Assembly (NCBI GenBank): GCA_025766275.1
Contig: JAFKAC010000014.1
Coordinates: forward strand, 744,001-808,000
Length of the DNA stretch: 64,000 nucleotides
Direction: 5' to 3'
Source of the DNA: Lactarius indigo
Lineage: Eukaryota; Basidiomycota; Agaricomycetes; Russulales; Russulaceae
The translations under genes and the position numbers were made by a program. Below the pieces are notes generated by a model. That model saw only the letters and a list, made by a program, of their open reading frames with translations, ran no database searches and was not told the DNA's origin. Within the stretch, counting starts at the first letter, position 1. Each line of letters opens with the position of its first letter. Shown here in pieces: positions 10,001-20,900 of the stretch.

Positions 10001-12051
10001 ATGCTCTTTGTCGTCTTTCCTCCATTTCCTCATAAATTTACCCGACCCGGAATAGACCACAGATCTGACGTATGAGGCAATATCCTTCTTCTGCCCGCCT
10101 TCATCCTGAAGCGAGATTGTCTGAGAAGTGAGCGACTCAAGTGCATCGCAGATGTCGACCTCCGGGCGACTTGTGACACAGATATGAAGATTGGAAAGTC
10201 GAAGGCTGGCAAGATCCTTTATGAGATCAAGGACCTGTTCGCGAGCGGATGGAACATCAGAGGTGTCGGGGCATTCATCAAGGGCATCTAAGATAAGATA
10301 AATTGGCCCTTGATCTGGAAGCGTAAGCATCTCCTTAAGGCACTGTGTTAAAGCTTTGTCGCTGGGCTGACGCGCGCCGTTGTCATGTGCCTCGTAGAGA
10401 CGGGAGAATATGTCGCAAAAGGCATTTGAACGAGTAGAGAGTTGGACGAGGAGTGAAGGGAGAAGGTTGCGGCGAACTTTCTTGTCGATATCTCGAAAGT
10501 CGAAATAAAAATACGCCATCGAAGCCGATCCTGCCTTGCACAGGGTTGTGACATCGTTGATGATTGCGGAGCTACTCGACAGTCATAAGTCTCCCAATAC
10601 TACAAGATGTAAAGAGCGACGGACCATAAAATGCTTTTCCCAGAGCCCGCTGCGAAACGTGTGGTCCGTAAGATCACCGAAGCCGCAGATAAATGAAACG
10701 TACGTTTGCCGTGAATCCACAGCAGGGAACCAGTCAGCTTCCAGGTTTCGAATTGGTCACTTTCAAGGAACCACTCGGCGGTTCCCTCATGTTGGCGATC
10801 ACCGGCGATGTTATGATTTGTGGACGGATCCGGTGGAGATTGCCATTTCCTAAGGCTTTCCCGTAATTGGTTGACTGTGATAGTGTTAGATATTTGACTG
10901 TCAGGGAAGATGAGACTGATTACGAACGCTTCACGTCGTCTACTTGGTCCGCGGTTCGTCGGATGGTCAACTTCACTTCCAGTGAGTCTAGACGATAGAA
11001 GTGAGTGATGACGCTGGTGAGTTGCCGAAGAGACTCCACCCACTGTGAGTTATTGTTTGCACCTTATCGTCAATCGCTTTCACGTTGTCACCAATGAGCT
11101 GTACCTCGTTTTTGACAACCTGGACTTCGCTTTCGACAACCTGGACTTTCTCATCGACACCCTTCACGACGTCGCCAACCGCCATCACTTTGTGATCGAT
11201 GGTGTGCGTGGCCTTCAGAACCTGCGAACTCGCCATCACCACCTCATCGTTCGTCAGTTTCTCGAGCTTCTTCAGTCCATCCTCCAGATCCGTCCACCCC
11301 GCCACCTTCTTGAGAAATTTCTCTAAACTGGTATTAGCCCTGAGCAACGTGCAGTGATGGTCGAACTCACTAGCTCGACTCTGTTCCATTTCCTTTGTGG
11401 CCGTCGCAAGGATATCCAGGATCTCAACCGTAATTTGCACCATTTTCTCCGTCATCGCCGGAGTCAATGGGACCTCGGCATAAGTCTCGAGTCGCACGAA
11501 GAAACTTTCAATGCGCCCGAAGATATCGATGAGGATGTCTTGGCTTGCGATAACATCTTTAGCTGCCTAAGAACGTTTCATACCGGAAGTTCCCGTACGG
11601 GGGAAGAAACGAAGGGACTCACCAAGAGGAGGACACCAACGCCGGCAAATACTAGTTTGGCGGGCGGAAATACCTGCCGGATCAACATCAGAGCGTGTTA
11701 ACCGACAGATGATTCGATACTTACCAAACTGATGCCTTCACTTAGCGTCCCGGAGAGGGTACAAAGAACGTTGATGGTTGGAACGAGCCATTTTTTCAGC
11801 CTATCATCGCTAGCAGTCTTCGAGGGATCGAACTGGGTGGTTTGAAACACGGCGAGAATGGCATCGGGGGAATTGCATGTTTGAAGCTGTTTGAAGAGAT
11901 CGTGGTTCTTGAGATCGTTCTTGGTCTTTTTCTTGTACGACTTTAGAGCGATATCAAAGATGCGTTCGATTCTGGTGGAAGAGGACTCGGAGGGTGTAGT
12001 TACGGGAGCCTGGGGAATGGAGGCAGAGGCGGGAGTAGGAGATTGACTCAT
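7087..12051 (-). CDS. Goodbye-NACHT-ankyrin STAND/NLR-like protein, module B
   Basis: Eight exons, written high to low: 12051-11725, 11673-11623, 11566-11044, 10987-10928, 10874-10704, 10649-10625, 10574-9966, 9916-7087. They join in frame to about 1531 residues. Residues 1-230 match the fungal Goodbye N-terminal domain (an IFDIALKSYKKKTKNDL motif, then FPPAKLVFAG). A coiled-coil-like linker rich in DDKVQ-type repeats follows. The NACHT domain starts near residue 370. Its Walker A (GKPGSGKS) is split by an intron and completed by a 25-bp microexon; Walker B is LILDALDE near 480. Residues about 840-1531 are ankyrin repeats of the ADVNARDGSHKTPLHLA type. Family knowledge: STAND switch proteins oligomerise on ligand binding and act in fungal non-self recognition or cell death. 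No frameshift was seen. The second intron would read as an in-frame TAA if retained. Confidence 0.88.
7430..8640 (-). repeat. Tandem, nearly identical ankyrin-repeat DNA of NLR B
   Basis: About a dozen ankyrin repeats are encoded here by DNA repeats of roughly 93-111 bp that differ at few bases. The best case is a two-repeat unit with a 210-bp period: 7867-8076 is almost the same as 8077-8286. A 111-bp period also repeats near 7529 and 7640. Each repeat carries a short plus-strand GAC/CGA run of variable length, read as serines on the coding strand. Such uniformity points to recent duplication or gene conversion. Confidence 0.85.
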
Positions 12052-12298
12052 GTTAGGGTATGTTAACAGTGTCTAGTAGACGACGGTGAGAGAATGCTGG
12101 TGCCTCGTGTCGACAAACCAAGGACCTGGATATGGAAGAATCAGATAGACACGGTAACACGGGCCGGCACCTCCATTTCATTGCCACTGTCACCGGGGCA
12201 CGACCAGATCACGCACCAAACGTGTCGCCGTCCAACAATCTATTCCCTCCTAATGCCCGCGAATCCGCCCTACTGTGTCGTTATGAGAATACGGGCCC
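12052..12298. promoter_or_regulatory. Divergent promoter between NLR B and zf C
   Basis: These 247 bp separate the NLR B start codon from the first exon remnant of zf copy C. Blocks within it, such as the one around 12090-12130, recur upstream of the other NLR starts. It is a bidirectional promoter by position; no named element could be recognised. Confidence 0.4.
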
Positions 12299-13349
12299 AT
12301 GGAAGACATGGCTCTGGTCGCTCAACAACTCGTCTTTGCTCACATAAACGCGACTTCGGAGTCTGAAGTCGCGTTCGGACTTGCTCCAAGCAAGTTTTTT
12401 TACTGAATTTTTCTTGATAACGAGTCAAGATCCCTTGTCTACATCGTCGCGTCAGCCTCCCCGTCAGTCTCACCCTCGTATTTCGCTCCGCCGTCCAGAT
12501 CGTCGTCCCATCAGACCTCCAAGCTGCCAGAAAAGGAAAGCAATATGACGGTGATCCCCTCCACCAGTCTCGGCAATGATCCCACCACGAGAAAGTGGGT
12601 CATTGGATACGTTACGGTGTCTCACGAGGACGACGGCCAAACAGGTCCAGCACGAAAAAGCACGAGTAGTGACATCGAGATGCGCGATGTTGCCCATCGT
12701 GCGATTGGGACAATGACCCACTACAGGTCTGTGTCCATCTTTTCCCCCCTTTCTGTGTGTATAAATACGCCCTGTGACAGATTCAGCCCTTTTCTGAGGG
12801 TGCCTCTAGGCTCTCCTCGTCCTCTCGACCGTATGTACCCTCACGCCGCATGTCAAATAGTCCCCTCTTCCTCCCCTCCCCCTCCGAACCGGATCCATCC
12901 CAAACTCGTTCCCACCAACGTGATAGGGACAGGGGCCGTGACCCGCTGGACATCATATCTGTCAACTCCTCTCCCCCCTCCCCTCCACCGCCGCCTCCTC
13001 GACGCAACCCGCGCAAGACTCAGAAACGGAGAGGACACGAGCAGTTAATAGTGTACGTCCTTATACTGCGCCTCTCGCCCGGTGCACGCAAGTCAGACTA
13101 TGTGCTGGTAGGGCAATAGCCCCACATATACCAGCGCCAGACCGCAGCCAAGGCATAGGCGTGGGACAATTCGAGTTCCAAGAACGTCTTTACGTGCTGT
13201 ATATTGTATTTGAGGACAACTGGCACCCAGCACCCAGCATGGGACCCAGTGAGAAGAAGACAAATAAAGCGGCAAAAGATATGGTAGTAGTGATGGATGA
13301 TGATGACGACGAAGACAAAGACAAAAACAAAAACAAGATCCCCACGCCT
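12299..13349 (+). pseudogene. zf-4CXXC_R1 gene, module C (5' end only)
   Basis: Only the N-terminal part remains. The exon starting at ATG 12545 (MTVIPSTSLG) splices at about 12727 across a short intron ending at 12780. It continues as a Ser/Pro-rich N-terminus through MSNSPLFLPSPSEP, the acidic DPLDIIS motif and RNPRKTQKRRG. A stop follows (about 13119), then the acidic run. At about 13349 the sequence jumps into antisense NLR exon 3, so the zinc-finger domain itself is deleted. This copy is useful because it preserves the ancestral N-terminal reading frame that is broken in copy B. Confidence 0.65.
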
Positions 13350-13964
13350 CCGCGATGGTCGAACCCACTTGCTTGACTCTGTTCCATTCCCTTTGTGGCC
13401 ATCGCAAGGATATCCAGGATCTTGATGCTGAATTCCATCATTTTTTCCGTCATCGTCGGAGTTAGTGGGACCCCGGTATAACTGTCGAACCGCACGAAGA
13501 AACGTTCGATGCGTCCAAAGATATCGATGAGGATGTCTTGGCTCGCGGCAACATCTTTAGCTGCCTAAAAAGGCTCAATCAACACCAGAAATGGCCACGC
13601 GAGGGAAGAAACGAAGTGACTCACCAAGAGGAGGACACCAATGCCAGTTAATACTACCTTGGCTGGTGTGAATACCTGCTGAATTGACATCAGGGCGTGT
13701 TCATTAACGGATGGACAAATGGGTGGATATTCACCAAAGCGACGCCTTCGGAAGCGTGCCAGAGAAAGCATAAAGAACCTTTTTGAACCTGTCATCGTTG
13801 GCAGTCCGAGAGGGACCAAACTGGGCAGCCTGAAACACGGCCAGAATGGCAGTGGGAGGACCGCATGCTTCGAGAGGTCGTGGTTCTTAAGATTATTTTC
13901 TTGTACGACTTTAGAGCTGCATCAAAGATGCGTTCAATATTGGAAGAGGACTCGGAAGATGTAC
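13350..13964 (-). pseudogene. Goodbye-NACHT NLR remnant, module C (exons 1-3 only, split by transposon)
   Basis: Minus-strand sequence equivalent to NLR exons 3, 2 and 1, with frameshifts. The EHALM segment and FTPAK (normally FPPAK) can still be read. The NACHT and ankyrin exons are deleted. Exon 1 is interrupted at 13964, within codons matching ATTSSES of copy D, by the Plavaka element. The remaining piece with the start codon (ATG at 23394) lies at 23346-23394 beyond the element. Confidence 0.75.
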
Positions 13965-13976
13965 ATCAGCAAAAAA
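13965..13976 (+). repeat. Left terminal inverted repeat of Plavaka element
   Basis: CATCAGCAAAAA, the exact reverse complement of the right end at 23334-23345. It follows directly after the TA target duplication. Confidence 0.88.
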
Positions 13977-13989
13977 ATAAAGTTTTTTT

Positions 13990-14250
13990 AAGTGCTTATA
14001 AGACATTATATCGGCCATAAGCCGTACAATTCTAGGAGGAATTATAAGGTCTTATCGAGTCACATAGTTTGGCAATTCGTTGTAACGGGTACAACTGTTA
14101 TAGTGATTTGTAATCAATGTTAGAAGTTGTGATCGCTTTCAGGGATTTTCAGGGATTCTAGTTACTTGGGACGATTTTGGTCAATTTTGGTTGGATTACA
14201 TGTCCCTGCTGTTTGTAATCGCTTATAATTGATATTCTCTGTTCTATGTA
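13990..14250. repeat. Left subterminal repeat region of the transposon
   Basis: This AT-rich non-coding stretch has repeated short motifs around ATAAG/CTTAT and ATCGCTT. Examples are AGTGCTTATAAG near 13991, ATTATAAGGTCTTAT near 14041 and ATCGCTTATAATTGAT near 14218. Similar motifs fill the right end. In CACTA-like transposons such subterminal repeats bind transposase; that role is inferred here. Confidence 0.6.
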
Positions 14251-14446
14251 CTGACCCACTTGCCTAATGGTTTCGTGCGTCGCGAGCACATATTCACTAT
14301 TACAAATCGATTTAATGTCCTTTTCTGCTTGTCGTTCATTTTGGCACTTGCTAGCACAAATAAATTGTTTCAGACTGGAGAACAGATTGTATTTGGGACA
14401 AGAACTTATTACACGACAACAATAGTATCGACGATTAGCGTTGACT

Positions 14447-16476
14447 CTAACAGAACAGCATGAGAGTTTCCCACTCTTGGTTACGGATCAAACTTACCAT
14501 GGTTGTTTTTTGACGTTTGGCATTCTTTCGGGGGGTCCTCCTTTTATCTTGAGGTCCTTCGTCAACAGCGCTGTAGGTGTTGCCTTCACGTTGACTGGCC
14601 TCCCGTTGCAGGGTGCTCCGCTTCCGAGTTTGAGGTTGAGGCGACTCTCCTTGGTCGTTGTCGTCGCTCTCATGTTGACTTGCCTCCTCCTGGACGCTCC
14701 GCTTCCAAGACTGGTGTGTGGGCAGCCCTCCGTGATCAGAATCTTGATCGCTATGGCCATCATCACGTCCACCACTAAGGGATCTGTGGTTTGATGACAT
14801 TTCGTGTTGGCGCCGCACATACACTTCATTGTCACTGGACCCGTCCCCAAGTGACAACAACGGTGTATCTGCTCGAACTTGTACGGTCAATATGTATCAA
14901 GTAATATACCAGCACACTCACCCTGCTCCTCGGCAGCTGCTAGATTAGCAGCCAGCTTATCAGAGCGACGCTTTGCTGCCTGGATCCTTGCTTTGGCCAG
15001 TACACCATCGGAAGCGCTCCCTTGAGATGACCCCAAAGATACGAGGCCATTAGGGTGACCGAAGACTTGTCTGTGAACGAAATCCAGTGAGAAGACAGTA
15101 CACCAGCGACGTTCACTCACTGGTTCCACCAACACAGCGTCTCATTGGTCCAATCCTCCTCCACCTCAAATACCTGGAGCAGAGTCTCAAAGAACTCTTC
15201 GTAGTCAAAGAGACCGTCTTTCGCGCTCCAGGTTTGCTGTGAACTCAAAGCAAATCGGGCCTATCCTAACGTCATATTTGAACCAATGAATTTATCATCC
15301 GACTCACCTGAACTGCCGAATACACGATCATTGGAACCGATACGGTCAGCAACCCATAAATCCCAGCCACCCCAGTTCGTGTGGGGGTTTGTGTTGTTGA
15401 AGGGCCATGTAGACCACTCCTCGGACCAAGGAATATTGCACGGCAACACTGAAAGACATCAATTACTGCTTGCCCAGGTTCAAGTATTACGCACGCGGAC
15501 GAGGAAATACCCTCGCATGAATCCTGCAAGGACGTCATTGGGATCATAGTTATTTGGGTCTTCATATAAGAATGCCGGCGAGTAGCTGGCTATCACTTCG
15601 TATCTTTCGTCGCGTTCCCTTACACTTTCCCGGATGCTGTGCATGGTCACTTGACTTCGAATGATGGAATTGGTGTGCTCACCCTGCTGGATCCCTATCG
15701 TATGCCTTGATATGCTGTACCGGTATCAGCAATCGTCCCAATGTGTCGTTGTTGAATCCACGATCCGACTTTGTATCTGTGCTCAAACTAACTTGATCGC
15801 TCGTACTTTTGGCGGCAAACCTTCCAGTGAGTTCTTTGAGTCGATGAGCATCGGCCGAGCGTGCCGATCGCATGCCTTCTTTAAGCTGTTGGGTACTATC
15901 AGCGGCGTATTTGCAGGTGTAAACCATATTCCTTACCGCTGCCGAAACAAATTCCGAGTCACCCTGCCTCAGAAGCATCTCCAGTTTGGGACAGAAGGCC
16001 ATGGCTGCTGCGCTCCAATCACTATAGCGAACTGACACTTGTTCGCCCCTGTGTTGCTCGTTTAGATAGACAGTCATACACGCTTACATACAACTTACAA
16101 GTTCATGCTTCGGTGGACACTTCCCCACGTCACCCGTTCTTCAGCGATGGCGACAAGGTTCTTGATTGAGACCGAAATATGGTGACATCGCATGAGATAT
16201 TGCCCTGTTTGTATGATAGGGCAAGTATTTTTCTTCTCGCGTCTGCCAGTATGTATCAGTATCGAGTCCATAATAGTAACAATCACTTAACTTTGGTGTT
16301 TGCCTGTCTGGCGCATTGTGGGACCTGTCTTCGTTGTTGGTATCTTCGGTGAGTTCCCTCTGTCTGCTTGGGCTACGGTGGCGGTTGCTAGGAGTGTAGT
16401 AGTCTCTATATCTGTAGCCTGAGCGCATACGTATGTCCAGAGGTGAGGGGGATCGCTCAGTGGAAAACACTGGCAT
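14447..16476 (-). CDS. Transposon accessory protein resembling the DUF6698 group
   Basis: A minus-strand multi-exon gene starting at ATG 16476 (MPVFSTERSPSPLDIRMRSG, an Arg/Ser-rich start). Later exons read MAFCPKLEMLLRQGDSEFV, AVRNMVYTCKYAAD, LKELTGRFA, DTLGRLLIPVQH, NYDPNDVLAGFMRGYFLVRV, VSVPMIVYSAVQ, KDGLFDYEEFFETLL and ETLCWWN joined to QVFGHPNGLV. The tail is charged and low-complexity and ends at 14447. This order of motifs is what I recall for a family common in Agaricomycetes and often catalogued as DUF6698; the name is from memory. Function is unknown. It lies inside the Plavaka element, so it is cargo or an accessory gene. Exact exon edges were not all resolved. Confidence 0.65.
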
Positions 16477-17069
16477 TGTAAGTTAGTGGGGGATAATTGA
16501 ATACGCGTCTCACCTCAGTCCATTATGACGAGTCTCTCAAGGGATCATATGATCATGACTGGCGATTTGTTGATGACGTTGATTTGCACAAGGAGGATTG
16601 TGTTCTTGTAGTGTGGTATGTGTCATACAGAACAAAGGTAAGTGTATGGCGTGTCTCCAGAAATACCACTTACGCACACGCAGAGTATATTACCGTGTTC
16701 GGGTATTTCCGAACACACTTACCAACCATTGTTCACGGCCATCTCGTGACATTACTGGTGAGTGCAGTCGACTCGATGTGTGGCCTTGCTAACACATGTA
16801 CGAGATGTCCAGTGTTGAGAGTGGCCATTCACACCAGCCGAAGGGAATTGGCTCGACGATGCGTTCTATGAGTCCGTGAGTATCAAGAGGTGAGCCCCGT
16901 CGTTTTTATGGATGACGTGTTCACATTTTCCCAAATGCCCAGAACTCGAGCCAAGAAGGTATAGAGGATGTCATCTTTGGTGCGATTCTGTACGATAATG
17001 TCTCTGGAGTTGCTATTGTGAATCACTAATGCTACCCAACTATAGGTACGATGCAACTGTACCGCAACA
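16477..17069. other. Spacer inside transposon with a small hairpin
   Basis: Non-coding by my reading; only short ORFs. It includes a perfect 8-bp stem with a 6-nt loop at 16695-16716 (GTGTTCGG / CCGAACAC). Confidence 0.4.
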
Positions 17070-17771
17070 CTAAGTAAGAAGTTTCAAGTTCTTACGAACG
17101 TCGCGTTCGTAATCCGAACTCTCAGGTTCAGTGGCACTGTCCGAGTCGATAGGGGACGCCATGACTTCATCGTATAAGCTCTTTGGCATTGGCGGGAGCT
17201 CAACCAACTCTCCTTGAGTAGCGGGTACATACTGTGGGCCTGTTGTCTTGAGTCGAGATCCTTTGGGGTCACCCCTTGCTTGACGTTTCACAGGTTCATC
17301 TTCTTGGTCCCCAATCAGGTCACGCGGACGTTTGGCACAGGTTGCAAGATTGTCACCGTCAACTTGGGAGTCGTGCTTACTCTCTCCTCCTCGGGACAGT
17401 GCAGTCTCCATCGCCGGGCCACTGGCAGTCATTGTGTCCACAGGTCTGTCTGCTTGTTGGTTCTCAGTCGCGTCGCGCAGTATGGCCGCAGGACTGACAC
17501 CGTCTGTTTGTACTTGCGATTTGCGTTCACTATCTCCGCCTCGTGACAGTGTGGTCTTCATCGCAGAAGCACTGACAGACCCCGTGGCCACCATTTTACT
17601 CTCCTTGTTACCACCGAGATTTATGACCTGTGATACAGCATCGTAAGTTCCCTGTGCCTCACACGGAATAGTACTCACAATTCTTCCATTGGCTGGAAGG
17701 ACAAACAGGAACCCCTGGAGGGCCATGGTCGTATTCAGCGTGATTTCAAGCGGGGGATTGGAAGAGGCCAT
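17070..17771 (-). CDS. Hypothetical transposon-borne protein
   Basis: An ORF of 233 codons from ATG 17771. It starts MASSNPPLEITLNTT and contains two similar low-complexity segments around TLSRGGDSE and ALSRGGESK, a KRPRD/KRQAR basic patch and an acidic C-terminus. A small in-frame intron may lie near 17643-17670, where GTGAGT and CACAG occur. I do not recognise the family. It is transcribed away from the transposase, sharing a 193-bp divergent spacer (17772-17964), so it may be co-regulated with it. The basic patch suggests nuclear import; that is only inference. Confidence 0.5.
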   Translation of the reverse strand: MASSNPPLEITLNTTMALQGFLFVLPANGRIVSTIPCEAQGTYDAVSQVINLGGNKESKMVATGSVSASAMKTTLSRGGDSERKSQVQTDGVSPAAILRDATENQQADRPVDTMTASGPAMETALSRGGESKHDSQVDGDNLATCAKRPRDLIGDQEDEPVKRQARGDPKGSRLKTTGPQYVPATQGELVELPPMPKSLYDEVMASPIDSDSATEPESSDYERDVRKNLKLLT

Positions 17772-17964
17772 GCCGGTGTGCAGCTGTAGGAACTTAGGAA
17801 AGGTTTAAGTAAACGGTCTCTTGATCGCTGATCACTTTTGACAGATAGTCGCCGTTGACAAAATAGGTGAATCAGACAATGGTGAGACTCGAATGTAACG
17901 CAATAGTGGGTACTCCTCATATCTTGCATGAGAGTGCGCTGATCCATATCTCAACTATCTGACC

Positions 17965-20900
17965 ATGCAACACAAATGTATCGACTGCAACAGGGTCTTT
18001 CGATCAAGCGTGTCACTCGACAAACACCATTGCCGCAGGCAGGTACAGAAGACAAGCCAATCGGTGCCATCAGCGACGGCCAGCAGCCAGCAAATAGAAC
18101 GGTGCCCTCCAAGACCTCACAAGCGAGCACGTTTTGTGTACCCGCACGAAGACGAGGATGCCCCTGCTGTGGACAACGACAATTACACTGGGCCAAGCAA
18201 CAGCCTCCCATGTGGGACATCCCCCCCACCTATACGTTCGGCATGATCAGGACGCGTTGTCCGTATTCCTCGGCGTCTCATAGACTATGTACCTCACGGT
18301 GACATGTCTCTATCCCATGTACCTCCCCGTGCACCTACCCCACCTGAGTGCGACGACCGCTCAGTCACGCCAGCCAGGGTCCAGACACCTTCCCCCGACA
18401 CTCTTCAACACCCATTCCAAACGCAACTTAACAAGCTCGGAATATTCAGACGCTATACACACGCCCCAACATGGCATCCCAAAGACGACGAAAATTTGCC
18501 CATCCTATGTGGTTCGTCATCACTGGACACACCCACTCACGCTGTCACCACAGATGCAATACACGAAATCTCATACGACGCACCTGAACCAACTGATCCA
18601 TTCGCACCGTTTACCAACTTCAGCTGTGCGGTGTATATGACCGCATACTTCTCCGGGTCAGATATCAAGTCTGCAGAACATGCGAACAAACTGGCCACCG
18701 CAATTCGTGACAGTAGATTCGTTGTAGACGAATTGGCAGGTTTCAATGTCGCAAGGGAGAACGCTCGACTGGACAAGTATCTCAAGGATGAACAGCACCC
18801 CTTCCACACACAAGATGGTTGGCTGGAAACTGCCGTCAAGATCCGCCTCCCTGTAGAAGGAAAACCATTCATATCAGAAGACGACGCACCAACGCTAATG
18901 ATACCCCACCTTTTCCACCGTTGTATTGTTGACATCGTTGAAACAGTGTGTGCATCCAAGACAGCCAAATCATTCCGCTTCACGCCATATACAATGCACT
19001 GGTGTCCTGATCCCAACAACCCAGACAAACACGAGCGAGTCTACGCTGACACATATGTATCGGACACGATGGTCCAGGCACAGGTCGAGGTAGATAACCT
19101 TCCTCGGTTGGAAGGTGATACGAAAGAGCATGTGGCTCTTGGTATAATGCTGGCTTCAGATTCAGCTCAGCTTACAAGCTTCGGGTCAGCAATGGTATGG
19201 CCAATTTACATCATGTTTGCGAATCAACCCAAGCAAGAGAGGACGAAGCCTACATGTCACGCAGTACACCACTTGGCATATGTCCCATCGGTACGTATTT
19301 AGAACTTTGTTGTATCTTCATGGATGACCCAGATGACCTACAGATTGGTAGCGACTTCGCAAGCCGATATCAAGAGAAGACAGGCCAACCACCGTCGCCT
19401 GCAGTCGAGCTTCACTGCAAGCGTGAGCTCATGCACACCGTGTGGAACCATCTTATGGACGAAGGATTCACTGAAGGTTACACGCAGGGACTTGTGATTC
19501 GCTGCACCGATGGCGTTGAGCGGAGGTTTTTCCTTCGGATAATAACGTACACTGCAGACTATCCCGAGAAGTGAGTGCAAGTGCGCTCAATCAACTCATG
19601 ACGCGGGACTGATTAAGATCAGAATTCTTCTAGCTACAATCAAGAATTTGGGACGATCGCCTTGTCCCCGTTGTCTAATCCTGTTGAAGGAAATAGGCGG
19701 TGTCGGTACACGTACAGATACCAGACTGCGCCAGAAGCTTCGCATCGACAACGAACGAAGGCGTCAAAAGGTTGAGGCCGCACGCAAGTTGATGTATCAG
19801 AAGGGCTTGGCAATTACAAGTAAGCGCGTACAGGACATCCTGAGGGATTACTCCATGGTGCCGACTCGAGTAAGTACCTAATACTACTAGCTTTTCCGAC
19901 TTGAAAACTACTAACGCGTTTACCAGAACGCATTCTCGGATACACTTACTGGTGTAGGACACGACTACCACAAGTTATTCGTTGTGGATTTACTGCACGA
20001 ATTCGAACTCGGCATCTGGAAGTCAGTGCTCACGCATCTGATCAGGATGTTGTTCTCATTACCGGGAGGGAACGCTCTTGTGGCAGAACTAGACTCAAGG
20101 TATATCTGTGTCTACGTCTTCATGAACATGCGCTTAGTTGTATTACAGATTTCACAGCACCCCAACGTTTGGTCGCAATACCATTCGCAAGCTACCAGGG
20201 GGCGTCTCTGGTCTCAGTAAACTGGCAGCTCGAGACTATGAAGACATCCTACAGGTTCGCAAACTATCTTGTGATGCTGTTGACCAAAACTGATAGACGA
20301 GCAGTGCTCAATACCCGCCTTTGAAGGGCTCTTCCCAGATGAGGACAACAAAACAATAATCGATCTCTTATTCCTACTTTCCACTTGGCACGCCTACGCC
20401 AAGCTCAGACTACATACTGACTCAACTCTGAGGATGCAGGAGACTGTCGGAACTTCCTTGTGTCAAACCTTGCGACGGTTTGCAAGCACCACTTGTACTC
20501 GCTATGCGACCAGAGAGCTCCCACGGGAAAAAAATGCACGTGTGGCACGCCAACAGAATCAACTGAAGCCGTGTGAAACCAAGGCGACTCGAAAAGGCAC
20601 CAGCTCTGTAAAGCACAAACGTTTCAACATGTGTACATACAAAATGCACTGTATCCCGGACTATCCTCAAGCAATCCGGCAGTATGGGACCACAGATTCG
20701 TACAGCACGCAGATAGTACGTTGATTAACACTTATATTCCAGGTAGATGACTCATCTGATCTTGGTAGAGTGAGATCGCGCATCGCCTGTCCAAGATGTG
20801 GTACAGGATGTCCAACAAGAATCGCAGGTATACCCAACAGATCACCGACAGGGAAAGCCGGAGCCGATTTTACACCGCTATGTGCGAGGAATTATCTAAG

